From the NCBI RefSeq assembly GCF_001625215.2, contig NC_030387.2:41253606-41317605 (forward strand): a DNA stretch of 64,000 nucleotides, given 5' to 3'. The stretch's first letter is position 1. Every line of letters begins with the position of its first letter. The notes below the pieces were generated by a model, which was not told the origin of the DNA, did not search any database, and saw only the letters and a list, made by a program, of their open reading frames with translations. The stretch comes from Daucus carota subsp. sativus. Taxonomy: Eukaryota; Streptophyta; Magnoliopsida; Apiales; Apiaceae. The position numbers and the translations under genes are program-made. Shown here piece by piece: positions 23,028-33,189 of the stretch.

Positions 23028-24762
23028 ATGGCCGCCCGAGAGAGCCAGCAAAATATTCCTAGGGCTTGTAATGTCGAAGATATATTTCATGATTTTCTAG
23101 GACGCCGTGTGGGTCTTCTCAGAGCTTTCACTGCAGGTTCTCTCTCTCTCCCCCTCTCTGTATATATGTTCTATGATTGTTTTTTAAATTCTCTTTGGTG
23201 TTAATCTACAAGTGTGTTCTCTTTTCTTCTAGCAGATGTACGGGATTTTTATTTGACGTGTCGTTCTGGTGAGCTCTCTCTTTCCCCACGTAACTTCTAT
23301 GGAGTACTAGTTATTTAGTTCGAGTACTGCTTTGTCTTGTGGTTTTTGGTTCATTTTTGCATTTCTGTCAAGGTCAACTTCACAATTGTTTTTTAAGATC
23401 TTTGGTGCAGCTTATAAATTTCTCATCCTATCAATATTTAATTCTTTTCTCTTATAATTTTGTTCCTATTAGTTTTTTTTAATGGATATCTGTAGCATCA
23501 TCTTAAACCTTTTTAATACTCATTGGCCTATTTTTTGAATCTTATGGTAATTGCAATTGTAAAGTACTCATACTCTAAAACTTTTATTTTAATTTTCCAG
23601 TCAAGGAGAGTTTGAGGTTGTATGGGCTTCCTGATAAACAGTGGGAGCTGGTCACCGCAGCTACAGATAAATGGGAGCTGAGGGAAATCCCAGCTCCTGT
23701 TTTAGGTATAAACCTTCATCTCAAGAGGATGCATGTTAGAGAATGGGTATCATTGGTGGCTCTTCACTGTGATTCGTGGTTGCTCGCTGTTGCTTTCTAT
23801 TATGCTGCTAAATCTGGCTTTGACAAAGCTGACAGGTAGATCTCTTTCTACAAGTCTGATTTATAGCATTAACCTATACATGTGTGCGTGCATATTCATT
23901 GACATACTTTATCTGTTTACCAAATAAATTTACATATATAATTGTTACTTGTTAGATACACATTGACATATTTGAATCAATGCATATGAATATGTTAACT
24001 TGTATTAGGTCAATTTGTCGATTTGTATAATTAGATCAAAACAAATTATAACTTTATAAGGATCTCACATTGTGTGCCAATTCATTTTATGTGCTGTATA
24101 TATGCAGGGAACAGCTTCACCATATGATAAATAATCTCCCAACATTGTATGAGCTGTTTGGCTGGGAAGAACCAGAGACCCAAAGTAGCACAAACAACAA
24201 AGGAAGCCCCAAAGTGGTAAGAACCGCGCACTTCTTTTGTTTCAATATAATCAAAAATCCAACTTGTTCCATATTTTTCACCAGTTGGCAAGGTACATAT
24301 AATATAATAACTAGGGTTTTCTAGTCCAAATTTTATTTGTTTGGTAGTGCTCAGCCGCTTCACATGTTTTCTATATATGCATATGATGAGCATATCTGCA
24401 GTGATAAGTGATAACACAATAGTCGGCGTGCATATATCTTTTGCTTTGTTTATCATATGTTCAAAATGGATCTGAGCTTGCCACCAGCTTCTTATATTGG
24501 TTTATAATATGATTAGTAACTGTTTGGTAACAAAAATATATAGGGGTGCGATTCTCTGAAAGACCGAGATAAAAGTAAAAGGGAAGGACAGGACGAGAAT
24601 CAAGTAGCAAAAGATGAAGAAGAAGAAGTACAAGTAGAAGAAGGCGAGGAAGCGCATAGTTGTCCACATTTCAACAAGATCAAGAGAGCTGACCTAGAAC
24701 AAGGCCACAAACGGCGTAGTTGTCGACGTTACAACAAGGTCAAGAGAGCTCGTCATCATTGA
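23028..24762 (+). CDS. Alfin-like protein lacking the C-terminal PHD finger
   Basis: Five exons (23028-23136, 23236-23268, 23601-23835, 24108-24216, 24544-24762) join in phase to give 234 residues. The N-terminal Alfin domain is clear: NVEDIFHDFLGRR, DVRDFYLTC, LRLYGLPDKQWEL, WVSLVALHCDSWLLAVAFYY, SGFDKADREQLHHMINNLPT. Canonical Alfin-like proteins of about 250 residues end in a PHD finger that reads H3K4me2/3. Here the last exon has no Cys4-His-Cys3 pattern. Instead it encodes an acidic stretch (KDEEEEVQVEEGEE) and two 20-residue repeats ending FNKIKRA and YNKVKRARHH, from a 60-nt duplication (24651-24690 and 24711-24750). The KRAR tail recalls the CPSCSNKRARP end of normal members, so the PHD core was probably deleted. 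It may still bind partners or DNA but should not read histone marks through a PHD. Confidence 0.88.
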
Positions 24763-26460
24763 CTGGTGTAACATCGGCAGCTATATACATTCTCCTGAAT
24801 ATTAGTTAGATCTTTGTTCCATGATGTATCTTCAAAAAAATTGAGCTAATTAAGATACCCAGTCATTTTCCTGTATATCATCACCAGATAATTGGACCTT
24901 GGGTTCAAATTACTGTTCTACTTGCTGAATGGTTGAAAGATTTGTGCATGTTAGGAAGAAATTAGGCCTATTCAAATCATACATTTATTTATATAGAGCG
25001 GTGTAAGAAAATATATATAGATGATCATTATATGTATTAAAATTTTTAATACACATTACAAATTAATTAACGAGGAACTAATGTCACATTTAATTATTTT
25101 TATTACATAAATTGATATTATTATTATACTATTCTTCATGGCCCAGATTGTTGCCGTACATGATAGAGTCATATACATGAGTAAACAATCATGAAATCTG
25201 AAATTTCATTTTTATTTGGTCAATTTAAATTAACTATACCCGAGCAAAATTTCTATAAATGAATATTTGATAAATTAATAATTTATCATAAATAATATTA
25301 ATTCCAACTTGGACTAAGAAAATAATATTAAATGTATAAGATAGTAAATATTTGAAAAATCCATTGAGACCCCCAATAAAAAATAATAATAATTCATTAA
25401 TCATAATATAGCACATAATATCAAAATATAAAATGGACAACTTTGCTAAAAAAATCCTAAACTATTGAGCCTGCAAGTTCATAGGAATAAGATGCACATT
25501 CATCTCTAATGAATATATGGATATCAACGCACACATATATGTGAAAGCAAACGTGTGTATTAGATTTGCAATCATTAACTTGATTTTTTTTAAGACTAAT
25601 TTATTTTATTTATATTTGCATATTTTATAATTTTACTTAATTTATCTCATCTTCTAGTGTAAGCAAAAAATTTATTAAATATGTAACTAGGACATTCTTG
25701 TAAAAGAATTACTTTTATCGTTAATCTGAACAAAAATATACATAAAATTAAAATGTAATAATGAAATTCTGATTATAAATTTAAAATAAACTTAAAATAG
25801 TTATATTTCTCGTTAAATCACATATTAACAGATCATTTAAAAACAGTCAACTTTTAAATTTGTATGCGCGTCAAACTCGCGAGTTCAAATGTAAAACACA
25901 ACTTGAATCGGTTCAAGTGTAAAAACAAGTATATGTCGACTGTGTTGTTAACTCAATGTGAATCCAAAATTTTCAGAATTGAAATTAACTATTCATTTTT
26001 TAAATTTGCTAACCATTCAAAATAATTTTTCAAATTTTTTTATGGGCAGACAAGTGGAAAATTGTAAATGATATACAAACAAAGAGGGTCTCATTATTAT
26101 TAGCCAATACACATCAGTTGAAAAAAAAATTGAAATAATTTTTTAGAATACCATTTTCCTTTCAAGTTAGGATTTTACAATATAATTTGGTAACATTAAA
26201 AAAAGTTGTAATTTATTAAACTCATGGTAATGTTTTAATTGATTATAAATAATTTAAGAAGTTAAATATACGAAAGTAAAATTAATTGTATGTATTTGAT
26301 GCAGGATTTTGACCTTTCACCTTGGAACGGCCACGTGTTTATTACCAAGAGCAGACATCCGGCCGAAGATAGATGGAATTCCAATTAAGTAACCCTCGTT
26401 GGAGTCGCACCCCATCACATACCGTTTACTCCTCCTCTCTCCCTCTCTGTGTCCAGTAAC
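24763..26460. other. AT-rich spacer between Alfin-like copies
   Basis: No coding exon is seen. The 3' flank of the intact gene (24780-24880) resembles 29960-30020, evidence that the duplication included downstream sequence. Confidence 0.5.
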
Positions 26461-26468
26461 TTACAGAA

Positions 26469-27309
26469 ATGGACGAATGCTTGGGATGTTAAAGATTTTG
26501 TAATGATTTCAAGGCTCGCCCTGATCGATTCTTAATTAGAGATCTCACTCATAGATGGTACTTCCTCTTCTTTCTTTCTTTCTTTTCCAACATCTCTCTA
26601 CACATTCTTCGTAATCTAATTTGTTTTACTTTTTAGGTTGCAGATGTTTTTCAATTATATATGCTGTGTGAGTGTGATCCAGGTAAACCCCCTCGCCAGT
26701 CGCCCCCCTCTCTCGCTAAATATATCTGATTGTACGAATTCTTAAGATAATAATTTGCATATTTTTGGGAACTGTTTAATCTGATTAAATTTAACCTATT
26801 GTCTTGTACGTGGTTGCAGGTTGTTTCTAAGATCTAATGCTGTTTGATTTCTTCAGTCTTATATCGACATGATTACCAAAACGCTGGAAAGTAGACTAAT
26901 TCTCCGGATATTTTTTTTCAATACATTGCTAATTAGTAATTACCTTTGTTTTATTTATCTGTAACATCATCTACTATGAATAATTCTTTTCAGCCCAAGA
27001 TTTTGCTTTTCTACCCGTGTTCCAGTTTCCTATCTCAATGTCTACAAGTAATTCCCTGCACTCTATATTTTTTTTTCAAGGAAACGGCAATTTGCGCTGG
27101 TATGGTCTTCCTGATGGCCAGTGGGAGGTCAGCGATACACCTAGTGAAGCATCTCCTCGAAATTTACCAAAATCTCCGTTTATTAACTTTGTTAGAGATG
27201 TGATGCCTGAGAAGAACTGATTAACTTTTGTTGCTCGAAGAAGTGAAGCGTGGTTGGATGCTGCCGCTCACTATTTTTCCGGCAGATCTGGATTAGCTAC
27301 CGGTGACAG
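26469..27309 (+). pseudogene. Decayed second Alfin-like gene (exons 1-3)
   Basis: Exon-1-like sequence near 26490-26570 reads, with frame shifts, as DFKARPDRFLIRDLT, matching the DFKGRRAGMIKALT region of Alfin-like proteins. Exon-2-like sequence at about 26640-26682 reads ADVFQLYMLCECDP. Exon 3 (27081-27309) is nearly intact, with LRWYGLPDGQWEV, RDVMPEKN and SEAWLDAAAHYFSGRSG, good splice sites, and the same phase as the intact gene, two codons shorter. It carries one stop (TGA at 27218-27220) where the family has the W codon of EKxW. No exon 4 was found. It is a tandem pseudogene of the gene at 23-24.8 kb. Confidence 0.8.
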
Positions 27310-29550
27310 GTAATCTCATTTATAAGCGTGTTTGCGTACTTCAATTGTCACGGATTCCATTTTGCATACGTGGATTAGATATGCAATGCCATTGACATAT
27401 TCAAAATGCACTTGTACGTCACAAGTTCAGTTAAAGCGTTGCAAGTTCAACCTGATAGGCTCCACAGTTTTCCTGAAATAATAGCTAAAGTTGCGACACA
27501 TAGTCCATCGTAAAATATAAATTATGGATCCTGGTTTCTTATTTTTTGTTTTATAATATAAAACGAAACAAGCAATACTTTTGTATCTTATTACGGAGAA
27601 ATGTGTGTCGTAAGTTAACTAACAACGAAAATTCTTGATAAACATCCGTCATAAGATATGGAAAAAGTCAGAACTTTCGACAATATGTAACCGTCATATG
27701 TTTGTCCTTTTTGAAAATAATCTGCCGTATTTTCTGTATTCCCGCCATTTTATGATATTCAAAATCAATCTTGAACCCTGTCCAAGCATGCATTCCACCG
27801 ACATACCTTTTACTAATATAATAACATTTTAAATAATAGAAACTAATCCAACCAAACAAATAAAATCCCGAATACCATAATTTTTATAAAATAACATCCT
27901 AAATACATAATCATACGCAAGTAAAAGGTTAAAAGTCATAAAAACATCCATAGACATCCACATGAAGTCAAATTGCATTCACAATATACTAATTAAACTT
28001 CAACCCTAATTACTAGACTTACCCTAGAGACACCTATATGTAGTTATGTACAGTAATGACTCATGTCATAGTGTTCGGAGTCCATACTCTCGTGGTCACT
28101 CCCGCTGTTATCAATATCATCATCATCATCTCCATTGGCGATATTCTTGCTCTACAATGTATATAAACAAAAATTCAGTAAAAGGTTAATAACAACAAAT
28201 CCGTAAATTCTAGATTTTTTCAAATTTAAATTATATCATCTTAGCTACAATCTTGATTTCATATTGCTCTGTTTTTTATATATTTTTCACACTGCCAATT
28301 TTAGTAAATTTTCTAATATCGTAATTATTCAGGTTTGTGCTATTGTTTGTCAGATTGTGTTCAAATTCACATTTTTTGGTTGGCAAGGTCCATCTATATA
28401 TTTTAATTTATAGGTCTGTGCTATAATCAGCTAAAATAAAGTACTATAATTTCAACTAAGTTCAACTAGCATCCAACTCTGTATCTTGTCCACTTAATAA
28501 AAAGAAAGCATAATCCTCAACATAATATAATAAAACTAAAATAGCAAAGTAAACTAAATTGTATTCTACTTGGTGATAAAGCAGTAATGTATATAAACAT
28601 CATATATCTCCAATGCTTTTACAACATGAACCACATTCCTTTTGCCTGCGGGTGTAGCTAATTAAGTGTCTAGTCAAAAGCAGATGCTAATCTCAAAACA
28701 ACTTAATTAGATCGAGTCTTGGTACAGAAACCTTCTAAATGAGAACTTTGAGATTCAGAGAATTCCCGGAATTAATAAAAATGGGCAATACTGAGCCAAA
28801 TCCTATTTTCCAAAAAAAGATGATTGCTTGACTTGTATATATTCAGTCGTAAATTCGCGCGTGCAGTAGTTCCGTCGTTAATTATCTTCCATAAAAAGAC
28901 ATGTTTGTTGTAGTAATTTCACATGTTGGAGTGCATGTCATTGTGATATATACTATATTTGAAATCTTATGCTTTTCAACTTAGAACATCTCCATCAGAT
29001 TAGTTATATGATGTCATGAGCTATAATTTTGAGGAATATGCACAAACATTTACTCGAGCACCTAAACATCAACGATCCATTTTTCATTCTTCATAAATAG
29101 GTAATCCCCATTCCTCGTTTGGTTTTAATGATTAAATATCCAACTCTCATCTTTTGCACACTCTTTCCCACATTTTTTCTATTATCTTTTTATTAAAAAA
29201 AATTGAGTTTAATACTATAATTAATACTAATAGGGATTATTGTTGGAGTTGTCAATCAATATAGAGTCCTTATTTTTTAGAAATTGAATTCCTTATCATA
29301 TATTTAGGAAACCTCCTTGGGACATTGCTGGAGATGCTCTTATATATACATGGTCTTTATTTCTATATCACATGGGAAGCAGTGCCCGCCTTTAACATGT
29401 ATTGTATTTGTTTCTCGGTCTGCATAAGTCTAGGTAATGTAGCCTGAATGACCGGTCTCGACTTGGTTTTATGAACATTTATGACGAAAATAGGATGGGA
29501 AATATATGTTTCTTAAATTGCTCAATGATTTTATCATTATATGTAAATAA
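27310..29550. other. Spacer, no supported gene
   Basis: No gene is recognised. On the minus strand, 28055-28155 reads as an acidic tail (NGDDDDDIDNSGSDHESMDS, then a stop) preceded by a possible acceptor. It may be the last exon of an unrecognised or relic gene, but no other exon was found. Confidence 0.4.
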
Positions 29551-29556
29551 ATTAGG

Positions 29557-29620
29557 AGGCTGGATATTCAAAGACCAAGGAGGAATGCTCGTGCAAGAGA
29601 GCTCGCCATTGATTGTGAAG
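29557..29620 (+). pseudogene. Relic Alfin-like terminal exon
   Basis: After an acceptor-like TAAATTAG, the sequence reads EAGYSKTKEECSCKRARH and then a stop. It parallels the end of the intact Alfin-like gene (YNKVKRARHH) and the CPSC-KRAR end of canonical PHD-bearing members. It may be the missing last exon of the decayed copy at 26.5-27.3 kb, 2.2 kb away. Confidence 0.5.
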
Positions 29621-29929
29621 AAGGGAATCTAGATGTGCTCTACAATGCTACATTTCTTAAATGGGTTTATGTACTATCTCAGAACTTTTGTGCCAAAACA
29701 CAAAGTCATTTTCCAGTATAATATCATGCTTCTAGACTCCAATGTAACAAGTGTCTTCATGAAGACACTATATATATCTTCCTTTGATGCAGTGGGAAAT
29801 GACCATAATGTTATATTATTTTGTTACAAATGGGAATGATTAGAACATGGGTTTGTGCTTGACGATATAACATCTTACGATATATAGTGCTTTTAGATAA
29901 AAGCACAATATATATAGTTTGTTCGTATC

Positions 29930-30025
29930 GCAGCAAGTCAAGAAAGCTCGTTATTGACCTCGATCTTTGTTCTATCATATACGTATCTCTAAAACATTTG
30001 TCTAAGGTACCTAGTCATAATTTGA
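29930..30025 (+). pseudogene. Second relic of an Alfin-like 3' end
   Basis: The segment CAAGTCAAGAAAGCTCGTTA, followed by GATCTTTGTTC and GTACCTAGTCATAATTT, tracks the end of the last exon and the 3' flank of the intact gene (CAAGGTCAAGAGAGCTCGTC, GATCTTTGTTCCATGATG, ATACCCAGTCATTTT). Alignment continues for about 100 bases, so it is a duplicated fragment rather than chance. Confidence 0.65.
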
Positions 30026-30630
30026 TAAATTATGGTCTGGTGTAATAAGTGTCTTTAACTTTTTAGACCAGAGCTATTCCTTTGTTTTCACAATATTGAA
30101 GACAAGTTCTGAGATCTTACATTTAGCAAACACACTTATTAGACTTGATTTCAATTAGTTCTACTTGGTGTACCGTTCAAATATTAATGGTAGTTTGGAT
30201 CTTATCCCTCTTTAGTCCTAATATAAGCCTTGCCCCAACATATTTTGTGGTGTAACAAGTGTCTTCGGCTTTCTGGACCAGAGATATTCTTTCATTTTCA
30301 CAGTATTTACTATAAACAAGATTTTTACTATGAAAATTTAGACTTCACTTCTAAGATCTTACATTTAGCAAAGACATTTATTGGACTTTGGATTTGGTTA
30401 GTTCTACTTCTTATGTCGTTTAACATTTGTATCGTATGTTATTATTATGTCATGATTTCAGCTCGGCCCAACAGATTTCGATGCCTGTAGGAAGTTTAAG
30501 CATATCCAAATTATGTTGTTATATAGTACAACAACAAAATCAAATACAAGCAGTTCATATCTCAGATCAAGAAAACGAGTGTTGACATGTTGTTATACAT
30601 TGCAAACTAAATCATGATAACCTATTTGAA
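30026..30630. other. Spacer, no gene seen
   Basis: AT-rich sequence. A phrase around 30040-30100 (GGTGTAATAAGTGTCTT, then CAGAGCTATTCCTTTGTTTTCAC) recurs in diverged form at 30235-30300, indicating a local duplication of about 190-bp offset. No coding exon is supported. Confidence 0.45.
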
Positions 30631-30632
30631 TA

Positions 30633-30867
30633 CTCCCTCCATTCCAAAATAATAGTCGCTTTGACTTTGTGCACGTATTTTGAGGTGTAAAAAAAACATA
30701 CTTCTACACATTATTTTTGAAATTTTCTTTTTCTGAATAAAAGTTTAACATCTCTATTTTTATTCAGAAGAAGAAAATTTCAAAAATAACATGCAGAAGT
30801 ATGTTTTTTTTGCACTTCAAAATACGTGCACAAAGTCAAAGCGACTATTATTTTGGAATGGAGGGAG
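30633..30867. mobile_element. Stowaway-type MITE (Tc1/mariner)
   Basis: A 235-bp foldback element begins CTCCCTCCATTCCAAAATAA and ends with the near-perfect inverse, flanked by TA dinucleotides (30631-30632 and 30868-30869). CTCCCTCC termini with a TA target duplication define plant Stowaway MITEs. The arms extend for about 100 bp, so the element can form a long hairpin. No coding sequence. Confidence 0.95.
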
Positions 30868-30869
30868 TA

Positions 30870-31718
30870 TATTTTTCTTACACGTTGGATACGAGCACAG
30901 ATATGATTTTCTTTTATTCTATCGGATCTAGACACTTGCATAGACATTTTAAGCATTTATACATGCTTGTATAGTGAATGTGAAATAGATTTGTACCGGC
31001 CTTTTAAATTAAGGTACAACTTTGAAATGATTCACGAATATCATAACATTGTCCCCTTTCATAAGTAGCACTGAACAAGGATTAATCGGATAATTAATTG
31101 AATAATTGAAAATTTAATTAATTCGTCAAACTACATGTCATGAATTAATCGATGATTAATCATCAATTTTTAAAACAATGTCACAAGTATCATAAATACT
31201 TGGAAGAAAAAACGATAAAAGAACATGGTAGGTGCTTGTACAGTGTACTGATCAAGATTTAGCTTCTGTATCACTACAACATTTCAAAGCTATTCTTCTG
31301 CCCACCACAACGTATAACATTAAAAAAGAAACATGGACCCATTACTAAATGGATGCCTGCGAATAACCTAACAAGATTAGTGCCTTCATTGTGTCATGAA
31401 AATATTGCTAAAAATTTGGATTCAGAATCTATCCATGTTATGAGACAAATAAGTCAGGAAAAGATAATCTTTGAGTTTAAAGTACTAATCTTGAGATTAA
31501 CGAGAGAATTAAATAGTAGCTTTATAAAAGGTTGTGGATAACACACTATTAACATAAGATAATGTATGGATAAGGTGGGAAGAAGGTGAAGATGGCAACA
31601 ACTTGTCAATATTGCATTATTGATTATGACTCTTTCCAAATAGAAAAACAAAAGACAACTAGTTGAACTTTAAGTAAAACTTGTTTTTCTTTTAACCAGG
31701 ACTAAAGACTAATCGCAT
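30870..31718. other. Spacer and 3' flank of the carrier gene
   Basis: No gene is seen. The right end is the probable 3' UTR of the minus-strand mitochondrial carrier gene. Confidence 0.5.
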
Positions 31719-32735
31719 TCATGGTGTTGAACCCTCCGGTGTTTTAGCTGATAGTCGTTTTAGAAGCTCATATGTAGTGATCATGGTAGTAGCAGACATG
31801 GACATGGAAGCTGCGCGAGGTCCCAAACCTTTGTAACAAGCTAACCATCCACCTTCCCTTACTAGATTCCTAAACGTCTGTCCAATTGTGGGCCCTCTTC
31901 GTCCATTGTCGTCCCGTCCATCCAAGACCTGCAATCTTGTCTTGATTGTATCGAATGGCATTGTAATTACAGCCGAAACGCCTCCGGCCATGGCTGCACT
32001 AACACCTTGAACTGTAATCACCGTTCTTGAATCCGGTCTCAAAGTATTTACACCATTCTCAGAGTAACAACTAACACCTCCCCAAACAAGTCGTTGTGTA
32101 ACAGAGTAAGACGCCCACCAAACTGCATTTGACGGAGCATAAGTCAGTATAGATATCCCAAATCCTCTATAAAGCCCTCTAATTCCATCCGCCCTAAGAA
32201 TTTTCCTAAATGCATCAATTCCATTCTGATACTTAGAAGCCGAAGGTAACTTCAAATTTTGTTGACCCTGAACCATTAATCTCTGACTAACAACATCAAC
32301 CGGAGTCCACACAAGCTGAGCAGCCATCGCAGCACTCAAACCAGCCGAAGCATTAGCAATGGCAGAAGCCGATGCCTCGGATAACCCAAGCTTAACCGTA
32401 GCCGTACCAACATTACTCTTAGTAACCTCAAGAGCAGTCATGTAAAGAGCCCTAGCCGGAATCGTCCCAACCAAAGAAGTACCAAATCCTCTATAAAGAC
32501 CGCACAATCCCTCATGTCGAAAAATCGACACCGCATTTCTAACAGAAGAAACCTGAGACAACGAGACCTGTTGCCTCGTCTTCAAGACTACAATCGGATA
32601 AAGCGCAACTGAAACGCCCGAAAAAAGCGCGGCCCCGAGGAAAAAAAACTTGGATTTATCAAGCATATGCCAATCAATATCAGCTGGTAAACTCATATCT
32701 TCATCCGATTCTTCCCTGGCCGTTCTCAAACTCAT
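31719..32735 (-). CDS. Mitochondrial carrier family protein, SLC25A44-like
   Basis: A single coding exon of 338 residues starts at ATG 32735 (MSLRTAREES); upstream in-frame codons lack an ATG. It closely resembles Arabidopsis At1g72820/At5g26200-type carriers as I recall them, with the N-terminal block IDWHMLDKSKFFFLGAALFS. Three carrier repeats are visible, each with a Px[D/V]xx[K/R]-type signature: YPIVVLKTRQQ, TPVDVVSQRL and MPFDTIKTRLQ. Each is followed by a G-rich GLYRGFG or CYKGLG element. The family sits in the mitochondrial inner membrane and moves metabolites; human SLC25A44 carries branched-chain amino acids, but the plant substrate is inferred only. A leader intron is likely: a donor at 32894 (minus strand, CCG then GTAAGA) and an acceptor TTATTGAAG shortly before the ATG. 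The gene appears intact. Confidence 0.95.
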   Translation of the reverse strand: MSLRTAREESDEDMSLPADIDWHMLDKSKFFFLGAALFSGVSVALYPIVVLKTRQQVSLSQVSSVRNAVSIFRHEGLCGLYRGFGTSLVGTIPARALYMTALEVTKSNVGTATVKLGLSEASASAIANASAGLSAAMAAQLVWTPVDVVSQRLMVQGQQNLKLPSASKYQNGIDAFRKILRADGIRGLYRGFGISILTYAPSNAVWWASYSVTQRLVWGGVSCYSENGVNTLRPDSRTVITVQGVSAAMAGGVSAVITMPFDTIKTRLQVLDGRDDNGRRGPTIGQTFRNLVREGGWLACYKGLGPRAASMSMSATTMITTYELLKRLSAKTPEGSTP

Positions 32736-32894
32736 TTTCGCCACTTTTAATTAACAACTCAACTTCAATAAGAAACACACAAAAATATACACACACAGAA
32801 CACAAACCTAATTAATCAACTATACACTGATTAAAAGGAGTTTGATATTCATGATTTGTTATGTTAAGATAAAGCGTTTAATGACTGTTCTTAC

Positions 32895-33110
32895 CGGAAG
32901 AGATGGCGGCGATTGGATCATCATCGCCGGCGAACGGCGAGAACAGGGGTGGCGACGGGGAGAATCGCCGGAAATGAGAGTGGATGAGAGAGGAGAGCAA
33001 GTTGGATGAGAGAGATGGGAGTGAGGTTTCTATTTTGTGGAAAAATAGGTAAAATGGGAGACGCACACGTGTCGGTTAACTTCCCGGCAGCCGGTTGAGG
33101 ATGGGAGGAG
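32895..33110 (-). other. Probable 5' leader exon of the mitochondrial carrier gene
   Basis: Minus-strand sequence rich in CT repeats and CGCCG words, typical of a plant 5' UTR, ends at a strong donor (GTAAGAAC at 32894 downward). Short upstream ATGs exist. The transcription start is not determined. Confidence 0.6.
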
Positions 33111-33189
33111 TATAGGTTTCGTATGTTTTTGTCCGAGCTTGGACTCGACACGTCAGGTGTCACCATCCATATCCACTCCACCAACTTCT

